Shown in pieces: positions 18,660 to 28,000 of a stretch of DNA of 64,000 nucleotides (position 1 is its first letter; the number at the start of each line of letters is the position of its first letter). Made by a program: the position numbers and the translations under genes. Where the stretch lies: contig NZ_HF570956.1 of the NCBI RefSeq assembly GCF_000367525.1, positions 543,488-607,487 of the forward strand, given 5' to 3'. Under the pieces are notes generated by a model. The model saw only the letters and a list, made by a program, of their open reading frames with translations, ran no database searches and was not told where the DNA came from. Source of the stretch: Phycicoccus elongatus Lp2. Its GTDB lineage: Bacteria > Actinomycetota > Actinomycetes > Actinomycetales > Dermatophilaceae.

Positions 18660-19527
18660 TCAGCGGACGAGGATGACCGGGCTCGCCGAATGTCCCATGA
18701 GGTGCAGGGCGACCCGTCCGATGTGCATGCCGGGGAAGCCGCCGTCCCCGCGGGCGCCGAGCACGACGAGGTCGGCGTCCGCGCTGCGATCGGCGAGCAC
18801 CCGCCGGGGGTCGCCCTTGACGACCTCGACCCGCCACGTCGGTGCGCGGGTGTTCACGACGCGAGGACTCCAGGGTCTGGTCGACGATGGCCTCGAACTT
18901 CTTGGCGTAGGCATCCCAGGAGCCGCTCTGCCCCCGGGCGGGATTGTCGGCGCCTCGCGGGTTCCAGGCGTGCACCACCTGGAGGGCGCAGCCTCGGACC
19001 ACGGCATGGTCGAAGGCGCGCTGGAGGGCGCGGCGAGCCGTAGTGGAGGTGTCCACACCGACGACCACCACACCGTGCTCGGCCTGGGCCGGTGACTCGC
19101 GGGGGATCACGGCGACGGGGCACTTGGCGTAGGTCGCCACCTGCTGCGCCACGGCACCCACCGAAGCCCGCGACAGGGTCCCGTGCCCATTGGTGCCCAG
19201 AACGATGCCCGCCGCGCCCGTCGAGGCCCGCACGAGTGCCTTGCTCGCGAAACCCTTCTGGCAACTCGTGGTCACGGTGAGGTCGGGGTCCACAGCGTGC
19301 GCTTGGGCCTTGGCGGCCTCGAGGGTGGCCTGTGCCTGCCGCCGTATGGGATCGAGGTCGTCGCGGGCGCCGAAACCCAGCAGCGGCATGTCTCCGGCGA
19401 GAGCGTGCACGAGGTGGAGGTCGAGGCCCCGAAGTTGCGCGCTGCGGGCCGCCCAGCGCACGGCCGCGTTGGACAGGTGTGATCCGTCGACGCCGACGAT
19501 GAGTCGCTTGCTGTGATCGCTGCTCAC
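18660..19527 (-). pseudogene. Tandem universal stress protein with an apparent frameshift
   Basis: The start is GTG 19527, preceded by AAAGGAG. The first Usp domain is complete (LIVGVDGSHLSNAAVRWA, ending GTNGHGTLSRASVGAVAQQV). The second begins GVVVVGVDTSTTARRALQRA. Near 18860-18870 homology jumps to another frame, which continues VVNTRAPTWRVEVVKGDPRR and ends with the ATP-binding-type motif VVLGARGDGGFPGMHIGR. One extra base in TCCTCGCGTCG explains it. UspA proteins bind ATP and act in stress or dormancy. The gene is either decayed or carries a sequencing error. It is convergent with the peptidase gene. Confidence 0.75.
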
Positions 19528-19589
19528 GAGAACTCCTTTGGTCGCCTCCCTCCACTGTGCTCCCGTTCCGGGACAAAGGCCAGAGGCCG

Positions 19590-19595
19590 TAGGGT
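19590..19595 (+). promoter_or_regulatory. -10 element for leaderless mtnA
   Basis: TAGGGT ends 7 nt before GTG 19603, with no ribosome site, suggesting transcription starts at the start codon. Confidence 0.5.
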
Positions 19596-19602
19596 TCGCG
19601 TC

Positions 19603-20628
19603 GTGACCGTGCGCGCCATCGAGTGGGACCCTGCGACTGACCGGCTTCGCCTGCTCGACCAGACCAAACTGCCCGGGGAGAGCGTTCACCTCGACATCAA
19701 GTCCGTCGATGCATTGGTGGATGCCATCGCGATCCTGGCCGTGCGGGGTGCTCCCGCGCTCGGCGTGGCTGGTGCGATGGGCGTTGTCACCGCGCTGGAC
19801 GAGGGCGCCGAGCGCGGCTGGTCCGCCGACGAGGTGCTGGAGGCAGTCGACCGGATCGCTGCGGCGCGGCCCACCGCCGTCAATCTCGCGTGGGGTGTCG
19901 ACCAGGTCCGCGGTCTCATCGACCAGGGCAGGGACGCCGTGCTCGAGGCCGCCCGTCGTGTCGCTGTGGAGGACGAAGCAGCCAATCGCGAGCTGTCCCG
20001 ACTGGGGGCGGACTGGCTGCTGGCGCGCGTCGACCGGCCGCGTCTGCGGGTGCTTACCCATTGCAACGCCGGCGCGCTCGCAACCGCAGGGTGGGGCACG
20101 GCCCTGGGGTTGGTTCGCGAACTGGCCAGCCGCGACCGCCTGGAGCTCGTGTATGCCGATGAGACGCGGCCCCTGCTGCAGGGGGCGCGCCTGACGGCCT
20201 ACGAGCTGGCGCAGGAGGGAATTCCTCATGTCGTGCAGGTCGACGGCGCGGCCGCGTCGACCATTCTGCGCGGCCTCGTCGACTGCGCCATTGTCGGCTC
20301 GGATCGGATCGCGGCCAATGGCGATGTCGCGAACAAGATCGGCACCGTCGCTGTGGCGTTGGCCTGCCGCGAGGCGGGCGTGCCATTCGTCGTGGCGGCA
20401 CCGTGGTCGACCGTCGATCTGGCGACGGCGTCAGGGGAGGACATCGAGATCGAGGAGCGCTCGGGTGTGGAGGTCACCTCATATGCCGGAGTGCGGGTGG
20501 CGCCTGCTGGAAGCGAGGGCTTCAACCCAGCATTCGACGTGACCCCCGCACGCATGGTGTCGGCGATCGTCACTGAGCGCGGGGTCGTCGAGCCGGCCAC
20601 CGGCCAGCGAATGATTGAGGAAGGATAG
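19603..20628 (+). CDS. mtnA: S-methyl-5-thioribose-1-phosphate isomerase
   Basis: 341 residues from GTG 19603, set by the -10 element; a longer reading overlaps the usp start and lacks homology. MtnA converts methylthioribose-1-phosphate to methylthioribulose-1-phosphate in methylthioadenosine salvage. The family is related to eIF2B. Visible are AVRGAPALGVAGAMG, HCNAGALAT with the catalytic Cys, and GSDRIAANGDVANKIGT with the catalytic Asp. A class II aldolase lies 2 kb away and the related pgeF further upstream, consistent with nucleoside-derived sugar salvage. Confidence 0.93.
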   Translation: MTVRAIEWDPATDRLRLLDQTKLPGESVHLDIKSVDALVDAIAILAVRGAPALGVAGAMGVVTALDEGAERGWSADEVLEAVDRIAAARPTAVNLAWGVDQVRGLIDQGRDAVLEAARRVAVEDEAANRELSRLGADWLLARVDRPRLRVLTHCNAGALATAGWGTALGLVRELASRDRLELVYADETRPLLQGARLTAYELAQEGIPHVVQVDGAAASTILRGLVDCAIVGSDRIAANGDVANKIGTVAVALACREAGVPFVVAAPWSTVDLATASGEDIEIEERSGVEVTSYAGVRVAPAGSEGFNPAFDVTPARMVSAIVTERGVVEPATGQRMIEEG

Positions 20629-20700
20629 AGCTTCATTCATACAGACTATAGAGAATGACTAAACATTAGATATATGCTTCAAAGTGTGACAAACAAGGGG
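20629..20700 (+). promoter_or_regulatory. AT-rich promoter or operator of the satD-like operon
   Basis: This 72-bp segment is strikingly AT-rich for the window (for example TAAACATTAGATATATG). It contains a GACTA direct repeat (GACTATAGAGAATGACTA, 20644-20661) and several -10-like hexamers. It immediately precedes the satD-like start. It is probably a promoter with regulator binding sites. Confidence 0.45.
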
Positions 20701-21327
20701 ATGGCTTCCTACCAACTCCTCGGTGACATCGTGAACTCACGTGCGGTGGACGATCGGTCGCGGTTGCACCGCGACGTCGTGGGTGCCCTTGGTGCCGTCA
20801 ATGCCGAGGTGTCCGGCATCGATGGGCTCGACGTCACGGTCGGTGACGAGTTCCAAGGGCGATATCGCACCCTCGGCGCGGCCCTCGACGCAGCCCTGCG
20901 GATCCGACTGCACCTGTTGCCGCCGGTCGACGTCCGCATCGGCATCGGGTATGGCGCGGTGGAGAACCTGGACGACACCGGTCGACTCCAGGACGGTCCG
21001 GGCTGGTGGGCCGCCCGGGAAGCGATCGAAGGTGTCGAGTCGAGCGCTCGGCGAGCCGGCCTGCGAAGTCTGCGCACGGCATACCGGGGGGCGGCCGAGC
21101 CGGCGACCGAGGCAAGCGTCAACGCCGCCCTGGTCTGTCAGGACCAGGTGATTGGATCGATGCCGGAACGACCCGTGCGGATCCTGCATCGCCTGCTCCT
21201 CGGTGACACCCAGGCGGCGATCGCCGCCGACGAGGGAGTGAGTCCGTCCGCGGTCTCGCAGCAGGTGCGCGCCCACGGGATCGGTGCGATCCTGCACGCC
21301 CACGACCTCTTGAAGGGAATGTCATGA
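20701..21327 (+). CDS. SatD family protein with C-terminal helix-turn-helix
   Basis: 208 residues from ATG 20701; an in-frame ATG at 20674 is the alternative. The N-terminus YQLLGDIVNSR matches the SatD family, named from a Streptococcus mutans stress-linked operon whose role is not defined. The middle (VDVRIGIGYGAVEN, GPGWWAAREAIE) is also typical. The C-terminus reads LLLGDTQAAIAADEGVSPSAVSQQV, a sigma-region-4-like helix-turn-helix, so DNA binding and autoregulation are plausible. Its stop overlaps the next start (ATGA), forming a satD-satE-like pair. Confidence 0.75.
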   Translation: MASYQLLGDIVNSRAVDDRSRLHRDVVGALGAVNAEVSGIDGLDVTVGDEFQGRYRTLGAALDAALRIRLHLLPPVDVRIGIGYGAVENLDDTGRLQDGPGWWAAREAIEGVESSARRAGLRSLRTAYRGAAEPATEASVNAALVCQDQVIGSMPERPVRILHRLLLGDTQAAIAADEGVSPSAVSQQVRAHGIGAILHAHDLLKGMS

Positions 21328-22091
21328 GCTGGCTGGCGCTGTGGCTGCTCGCGATCGCCGTGATGGACCTCGTGCGCCCTGTCGTCGAGGGACGACGGGA
21401 GCTGGCGCCGGCCTTCGGGGCCGGCGTGCTGGTCGTCCTGACGGCCCTGACGGGAATGATCGGGGTCGCCGACATCCTGGTGCTTGCTGCCTCGCTCGCG
21501 CCGATGGCCGGGTGGTGGTGGTTCTCCGAGAGAGCCCAGGGCTCGCGCGGACGTGACCACCTCCTCGCGCTCGGATCCCTCGGTGGAGGTGGACTTCTCC
21601 TGCTCGCCCTGTCCGGTTGGGCCGGCCTGCCGGGCGGCGCCCTGGGCACGTGGCTGGGCTGGTCTGACCTGCCTCTGCTCGGTGGCCCGATGTCGCCGGA
21701 ACGCATGCGATTCGTCCTGCTCGTCGCCGCCCTGCTCCTGGCCAACCTCGCCACCGGCAACATCGTCGTGCGGCTGGTGCTCGTGGCGATCGGCGCCCTA
21801 CGCCCTGGGGCGAGGGTCGGCACCCAGCCGGCCGACCGGCTCAAGGGTGGTCGTCTCCTGGGACCGATGGAGCGGCTGCTCATCCTCGGGCTGGGCTTGG
21901 CGGGCCAGCTGACCGCGGCCGGCCTGGTCATCGGTGCCAAGGGACTGATCCGGTTCCCCGAGTTGCAGTCCCGGGCCAAGGACGGCACGGCCATTGACGG
22001 GCTGGGCATCGACGAGATGACCGAGTACTTCCTCATCGGATCGTTCGCGAGTTGGCTGCTCGCCCTGGGATCACTGGCGCTCCTGCACTGA
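21324..22091 (+). CDS. Polytopic membrane protein, SatE-like partner
   Basis: 255 residues with about seven hydrophobic segments, starting MSWLALWLLAIAVMDLVRP and including long Leu/Val/Ala runs near residues 28-60, 90-110, 130-155 and 185-205. No catalytic motif is recognised. Translation is coupled to the SatD-like gene by an ATGA overlap. Membrane proteins paired with SatD occur in other bacteria, so the two may form a functional module. Specific function unknown. Confidence 0.7.
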   Translation: MSWLALWLLAIAVMDLVRPVVEGRRELAPAFGAGVLVVLTALTGMIGVADILVLAASLAPMAGWWWFSERAQGSRGRDHLLALGSLGGGGLLLLALSGWAGLPGGALGTWLGWSDLPLLGGPMSPERMRFVLLVAALLLANLATGNIVVRLVLVAIGALRPGARVGTQPADRLKGGRLLGPMERLLILGLGLAGQLTAAGLVIGAKGLIRFPELQSRAKDGTAIDGLGIDEMTEYFLIGSFASWLLALGSLALLH

Positions 22092-22181
22092 CGCAGAGCC
22101 CCGGTTGTCGGTGCCGCATGCCATGGTGGAGTCACCCGGCGAAGCCGACGACGGCGTCGCCACGAGCACGGGAGACACACC

Positions 22182-22553
22182 ATGCCGCATGGCGACATCA
22201 CCCACATCGACATCCCGGTTGCGGACCTGACCCGGGCCCAGGAGTTCTACTCCGGCCTCTTCGGCTGGCAGATCGCCGCACCTCCCGGCTTCGAGGACTA
22301 CCCGATGTGGCAGGCCCCGAACAAGATCAGTGGGGGCGGGCTCGCGCCGCGCAGCGAGGGCTTCGAGCAGCCGCGGTCTTATGTCGAGGTGGACTCGATC
22401 GACGACACGCTCGCCAAGGTCGAGGCCAGCGGAGGCACGGTCCTCATGGCGAAGTCCCCGATCACCGACACGAGTTGGTGGGCGATCTTCGAGGACCCCG
22501 ACGGCAATCACATCGGGCTCTACGAGGGCATCACCGACACCGCGGGCCAGTGA
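22182..22553 (+). CDS. VOC superfamily (glyoxalase/bleomycin-resistance fold) protein
   Basis: 123 residues. The start ITHIDIPVADLTRAQEFYSGLFGW and the end WWAIFEDPDGNHIGLYE are hallmarks of a single VOC domain with paired beta-alpha-beta-beta-beta modules. Possible metal ligands are His in the first strand and Glu in the last. Substrate cannot be inferred. It is convergent with the class II aldolase gene, with 9 bp between stops. Confidence 0.85.
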   Translation: MPHGDITHIDIPVADLTRAQEFYSGLFGWQIAAPPGFEDYPMWQAPNKISGGGLAPRSEGFEQPRSYVEVDSIDDTLAKVEASGGTVLMAKSPITDTSWWAIFEDPDGNHIGLYEGITDTAGQ

Positions 22554-22562
22554 GGCAGGTCC

Positions 22563-23189
22563 TCAGATCGAGATGATCCGACCCAGGAACTCGGCAGGGA
22601 AGTCGGTGTCGGTGTCCCCGGCGAGAATCAGTCGATAGGTCATGGTCGCTGCCTCCTCCAGGTTCATCGCGCGGCGCAGGGCCATGCTCGTCGAGTCGCC
22701 GAGTGCCGAGCAGCCGTGGTGGGCCAGGACGACGGCGTTCGTGCCGTCGCGGACCGCCTCCGCGGCCAGAGTGGCGATCTCATCGCTGCCGGCCGGCCGA
22801 AAGGGCACGCGAGCCACGGCCCCCACGTAGTAGGCGTGGTCCAGGGTGGTGCAGCGGATCCGGTGCCCGAGCATGTCGACGAGCAGCGCGTGCTGGGGGT
22901 GCAGGTGCACGATGGCGCCGGTGTCGGCGCGCGCGGCATACGTGTGGTGATGCAATTTCCACTCGACACTGGGCCGTGGGTTTCCAGAAACGACCTGCCC
23001 GGTGGTGTCGATGACGGAGAAGTCATCGGGCCCGAGGCGGTCAAGCCAGGTGCCCGAGGCCGTGACGACGAATTGGCTCTCATCGAGACGGGCCGACAGG
23101 TTGCCGCCGGACGCCAGGACCAGTCCCCGCTGGACGACGACGCGGCCGGCCTCGACGAGGTCGGCAATGGCGGCATCGAGTGGGCTCAC
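22563..23189 (-). CDS. Class II aldolase/adducin family protein
   Basis: 208 residues from a GTG whose bases overlap the recD stop (GTGA). Zinc ligands of the fuculose-phosphate aldolase fold are visible: HLHPQH (two His) and LAHHGC (third His), with Glu in PSVEWKLHHH upstream. The family includes sugar-phosphate aldolases and MtnB dehydratase. Given mtnA 2 kb away, an aldolase of the 5'-deoxyribose/methylthioribose (DHAP shunt) type or MtnB is plausible but unproven. It is translationally coupled to recD, so it is the last gene of the recCBD transcript. Confidence 0.82.
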   Translation of the reverse strand: MSPLDAAIADLVEAGRVVVQRGLVLASGGNLSARLDESQFVVTASGTWLDRLGPDDFSVIDTTGQVVSGNPRPSVEWKLHHHTYAARADTGAIVHLHPQHALLVDMLGHRIRCTTLDHAYYVGAVARVPFRPAGSDEIATLAAEAVRDGTNAVVLAHHGCSALGDSTSMALRRAMNLEEAATMTYRLILAGDTDTDFPAEFLGRIISI

Positions 23190-25096
23190 GGCGTCATCGT
23201 AGGGGGGCCGGCCAGGCGGGTGCGCAGTCCGCTGCTGCGGACGACCCGCCGACCGACGGCCGCCCGCACCACGGCCTCGGAGCCGACGATCCGCACGGTC
23301 TGTTGGGCCCGGGTGACAGCGGTGTAGAGCAGCTCACGGGTCAACAGTCGCGAGTCGGCGTCGGGCAGCAGGACGGTGACTTCCGCCGCCTGGCTGCCCT
23401 GCGCCTTGTGCACGGTCATCGCGTGCATGGTCTCGATCTCTCCGAGGCGGCTCGGGGCGAAGCGCTGCTCGCCCCGAGCACCCTCGAAGGCAGCCATCCG
23501 CACCGGCGTGCCGTCGGGGCGCCGTGAGGCCACGATAACTCCGGTGTCGCCGTTGAGCACGCCCACGGCGTAGTCGTTCTTCGTGACGAGCACCGGCCGC
23601 CCGAGGTACATCGTCTCGTAGGGGCTGGTGCCCGTCTCTTCCTGCAGCCAGAGCTGGGTCAGCTGGTTCCACCGGCGCACGCCATATGGGCCCTCCCGGT
23701 GGGCGCACAGCAGTCGGTGAGCACCCAGGGCTGCCAGGGCGCTCCCGGAATCCCCGGCACTGGCAGCGTCGTGGACAGTGCGTGCGTGCGCGGTCAGGAG
23801 CGGACGCAGGACCAGGGGGTCGGCCTCCTCGATCCACTGCACACTGCCGTCCGGATCAGGTCCGGGGGAACGTGCCGAGGAGGCGTCCGTGGACGGGGAT
23901 GCCCCGGTGGCCGACTCGTCGGGGGATCGGAGGGTCGCGACCACCAAGTCGGCGTCCCCACGACGGAGCGCCTCGGCGAGTCTGCCGATCCGGGCGCCGA
24001 AGCGATGCACAGTGCGCAGCCGAGCCAGGGCGATCGGGGGGTTCGAGGAGTCCTCGGCGGCCGCGACGAGGTCGGCAAGAACGGCTCCGGCGTCCACCGA
24101 CACAAGCTGATCGGCATCGCCGACAAGGATGAGCGTTGCCGTCGGTCGCACGGCCTCGAGCAGGCGGGCCATGTGCGTGAGGGAGACCATGCTCGCCTCG
24201 TCGACGAGGATCACGTCGTGCGGGAGGCGATTGCCCCGGTGGTGACGAAACCGCGTGCGCGAGTGCGGATTCCAGCCGAGGAGTCGATGCAGGGTGGTGG
24301 CCTCCACGTCGCCGATCGGCGCAATCACGGCACGGGTCGCCTCCTCCGGGGTGCGGCTGAGGATGCCGGACAGGGCTTCGGCCACGGCTCCCCGGACGCG
24401 CGCCGCGGCCTTGCCGGTCGGCGCGGCCAGCCCGACGTGGAGGGGGCGCTGACCCGAGGCGGCCGCCTGCTCGGCGAGCAGAGCCAACACGCCGGCGACG
24501 GTGGTCGTCTTCCCGGTCCCCGGCCCGCCCGTGATGATGCTCGTCCACGCGTGCACTGAGCTTTTGGCAGCGGCGCGTTGCTCGGCAAAGCCGGCCCCGG
24601 GAAAGACCCGGGCCAGGCCCCGATCCAAGAGGTCGCCGTCCACGGGGGGCGCCACCTGGGCGGCCCGGGCGTGCAGGTCCGCGACGACCTGCACCTCCTG
24701 ATGGTGGTAGCGCTGGAGGTAGACGACCCCGTGCTCGACCACGAGGGCGCGCTGCTGGGCCAGGGAACTGACGGCGACGACATCGGTCCACGTGGCGGCG
24801 TCCGGCCAGGGCAGGAGTTCGAGGTCGCCGTCGGCGTCCTCGAGCGGTGGCGGGGCGGCGTCCGTCGCGATGGTCCGAAGGTCGACGGCCACCGAACCGT
24901 GTCGGACGGCGCGGGATGCGAGAGCGGCCGCGAGCGCGACGTGCTCGTCGGGTTCGCTCGCGAGCCGGGCGAGCGTGGTGGCGACGTGGACATCGGCGGC
25001 AGAGAGCACTCCGGCCTGATTGAAGGTGGCCAGGAGACCGGTGGCGCTTCGTGCCGTCGCCCGGTCGCGGTCGTGGTGAGGCATCGAGGCGGTCAT
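23186..25096 (-). CDS. recD: Exodeoxyribonuclease V alpha subunit RecD
   Basis: 636 residues. RecD is the fast 5'-3' superfamily-1B helicase of RecBCD, which processes double-strand breaks. Walker A GGPGTGKTTTV lies near residue 195, Walker B/motif II is VDEASMV, and the C-terminal motifs include MTVHKAQGSQ and LLYTAVTRAQ. The ATG overlaps the recB stop (ATGA). The gene order recC-recB-recD on one strand with overlaps indicates stoichiometric expression. Confidence 0.95.
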   Translation of the reverse strand: MTASMPHHDRDRATARSATGLLATFNQAGVLSAADVHVATTLARLASEPDEHVALAAALASRAVRHGSVAVDLRTIATDAAPPPLEDADGDLELLPWPDAATWTDVVAVSSLAQQRALVVEHGVVYLQRYHHQEVQVVADLHARAAQVAPPVDGDLLDRGLARVFPGAGFAEQRAAAKSSVHAWTSIITGGPGTGKTTTVAGVLALLAEQAAASGQRPLHVGLAAPTGKAAARVRGAVAEALSGILSRTPEEATRAVIAPIGDVEATTLHRLLGWNPHSRTRFRHHRGNRLPHDVILVDEASMVSLTHMARLLEAVRPTATLILVGDADQLVSVDAGAVLADLVAAAEDSSNPPIALARLRTVHRFGARIGRLAEALRRGDADLVVATLRSPDESATGASPSTDASSARSPGPDPDGSVQWIEEADPLVLRPLLTAHARTVHDAASAGDSGSALAALGAHRLLCAHREGPYGVRRWNQLTQLWLQEETGTSPYETMYLGRPVLVTKNDYAVGVLNGDTGVIVASRRPDGTPVRMAAFEGARGEQRFAPSRLGEIETMHAMTVHKAQGSQAAEVTVLLPDADSRLLTRELLYTAVTRAQQTVRIVGSEAVVRAAVGRRVVRSSGLRTRLAGPPTMTP

Positions 25097-28000
25097 GAGG
25101 TGGCCGTCCGGTCACCGTCGAGCAGATCCGAGACGGCCAGCACGAGCGCGACCGGTGGGCGCCAGGAGAAGACGCCGCAGGGGTGACCGTCGACGCTCGG
25201 AGTGTCCGGCCCACACATGCCCCGGACGTAGAGGTAGAGCACACCGCCGAGATGGACCTGCGGGTCGTAGTCGCGCAGCCGCCACCGAAGGAATCGGTGT
25301 GCCACAACGGCATACAGGAGAGCCTGGAGGGGATAGGAGGAGTGGCCCATCGCCTCCGCCAGACGCTCCGGGCGGTAATCGGCGGCGGTCAGCGGAGCGT
25401 CGGGTGCGCCCAGCCAGTTGGTCTTGTAGTCCACCACGAGGTAGGTGCCTCCGGTGCGCAGGACGACGTCGACCGACCCGGTGAGGTAACCCCGCAGGTG
25501 CTGGGCAGCCAGATCGGGAGCGGCGGCGAGCACCTGTCCCCAGGCCAGCACGGGATCGTCGGTGTGGAGGTGGGCCTGCAGCAGGGGAACGAGATCACCG
25601 AGCGTCGCGGTCGAGGCCGAGAGGGCGTCGCGTCGCAGGTCACCACCGCCGAGGGGGAGCTCGAAGTCGAGTTCACAGAGCCGGTCCGAGCGCCCGATGT
25701 CGGCGAGGGTGACACTCCCGGCGAGGGGACCGAGCGGGGTCCGACAGACAGTGACGAGGGCGTCCGCGAGGTCGCCACGGTCGAGGTCGACCGGCCATTG
25801 GAGCAATTGCTCCTCGAGAGTCGCGAGCAACTCCGCGCGCAGGTCGGTGGCCTGGGGATCGGCGTGCTCAAGGACCGCGTGGACGAGGGAACCGAAAGTG
25901 GCACCGACAGGGAGGTCGGCCATCGGAGAGGGCAGGTCGGCGAATTCGACCTTGCCGGCCGACGAGGCGACGACGCCGTCCGCTCCCGGATCGACACCGT
26001 CCGGCTCGTCCTCGCGCGCTGTGAACTCGGGCTCGCTCTCCACACCTGGACGCTGGGATGGGGCGCCGGCCGCGGCACCGTCACGTGGTGTCGACAGGGC
26101 GGTGTAGGAGGTTCGTGTCCACGCCCGGTCGATGGTGCGGGACCAGTCAGCGATGCGGAGATCGGGCACGCGGTCGTGGGAGGCGAGCCCGACGGCCGTG
26201 CGCGGATCAGCCCGCTCCAGGACCAGAGCTCCCTGATCGGCCCACGCCGTGAAGCGAACCGTTGCGTCGTCGTCGCGTTGGCTGCGGAAGGAGTCCGGCA
26301 CCTGACCGACCCCGGGTCCTCGACCGAAGGCGAGTCGGTGCAGCGCGGAGTTCGTGACCGTCGTGTTGGGTGACCACCACAGCACAACCTGGCTCTGGGC
26401 CCGGGTCAGCGCGACGTAGAGCAGCCGGAGCGACTCCCCGGCCTCCTCGGCTCGGTGTGCGGCCACCGCGTCGTCCCAGTCGTTCTCCGGCCGTGGACCA
26501 CCGACGTCGATGCAGCGCACCAACTCTCCGGCGGCATCACGCTCGTGGAAGAGCGGGATGGCGGGGCTGTCGGAGATCCAACGGTTGGCGACCGCCGGGA
26601 GATAGACGATGGGGTACTGCAAACCCTTGCTGCCGTGGATGGTCACCAACTGGACGGCCGCCGCGTCACTGTCGAGGCGGCGGGTGCGGGCCCCACTGGT
26701 CCCGGGGGCGTCCTGCGCCATGGCGGCCCGAAGCCACTCCAGCAGGGCGTTGAGTCCGAGCCCGTCTCGTTGCGCCGCCTCATGGAGCACCTCTGCCACG
26801 TGGCGCAGGTCGGTCATCGTGCGCTCACCACCGACCAGGCGCAGGACGCGCTCCGGCAGTCCCTCGGTCGTCAGCACCTCGAGCACGGCCGCAACGCCCT
26901 GACGCGAATAGGTCCCGGCAAGGTCGCGGCAGCGCTGCGCGAGAAGGTCATCGAACTCCTCGCCGGCTTGGTCCAGCTCGGTGGCGCTGTGGCCCAGCAA
27001 ATCGGTGAGCGCGGCTCCCCGGGTGAGCAGGCTGCGGTGGGGCGCAGCCATGGCCTCGAGCAGTGCCAACCAGTCATGGGCGGCGGCGCTGGTCAGCACG
27101 CTCGCGCCACCGCCACTGACCGCCGTGATCCCGACCCGGGCGAGCGCACGCTGGGCATCGACGAGATCCTCGCCGCGATGGGCGAGCACCGCAATGTCGC
27201 GGGCGCGAAGAGGCCGACCCTCGAAGGTGGCCGATGAGGAGAGCAGGTGGGCGATGTCGCGCGCCAGGTCATCGGCGATGAAGTGCCGGACGCCGCCAAC
27301 GGTGGCCTTGCCACCCAGGTGGTCCTCGAGCAGGACCTGGCGCAGGCGGACCGGGCCGCCGGACGGCATACCGGCCAACCGTGAGCCGTGATGGGCTGCG
27401 TCGACGGGATGGACAGCGATCCGAGGGTCGCCGAGTTCGGCCCCGCCGAGAAAGGCACCCAGCGCCCTGACGACGGGCTCGTCGGAGCGATGGTTCGTCG
27501 CGAGCGTCTGGGCCGTCCCTGCCGTTGCTGCTGCACGCAGGTAGGTCACGACGTCGCCCCCCCGGAAGGCATAGATGGCCTGCTTGGGGTCGCCGATGAG
27601 GACCATGGCCAGGGCATGGCCGGTGAAGGCCCGGTCGAGCACCTGCCACTGAATCGGGTCGGTGTCCTGGAACTCGTCGACGAGCACCACTCGCCAACGA
27701 TCCCGCATGCGCTGTCGTGCAGGCGAATCCGGCGCTTCGAGGGCTCCCGCGAGTTGGGTGAGCAGGTCGTTGTAGTGCATGACCTGGAGCCGGCGTTTGC
27801 GCACGTCGACCTCGTCCCGCACGGCTTGGGCGAAGCGCACTCGGCGCCCCACGTCGCTCGTGGGGTCGGCGCCTGAGGGCCGCAACTGCGCATGGATGTC
27901 GTCGACGGCTGTACGAGCGATGGTCAGGGCCTCGGAACGCCCGAAAAACGGGGCGTCCGATGCCTGACCGAAGGCCCGCAGGTAGAGATCGTCGACGACG

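Noticed and set aside
25183..26373. Long plus-strand open frame opposite recB
   Set aside because: It lies opposite the RecB nuclease domain and has no recognisable motif.
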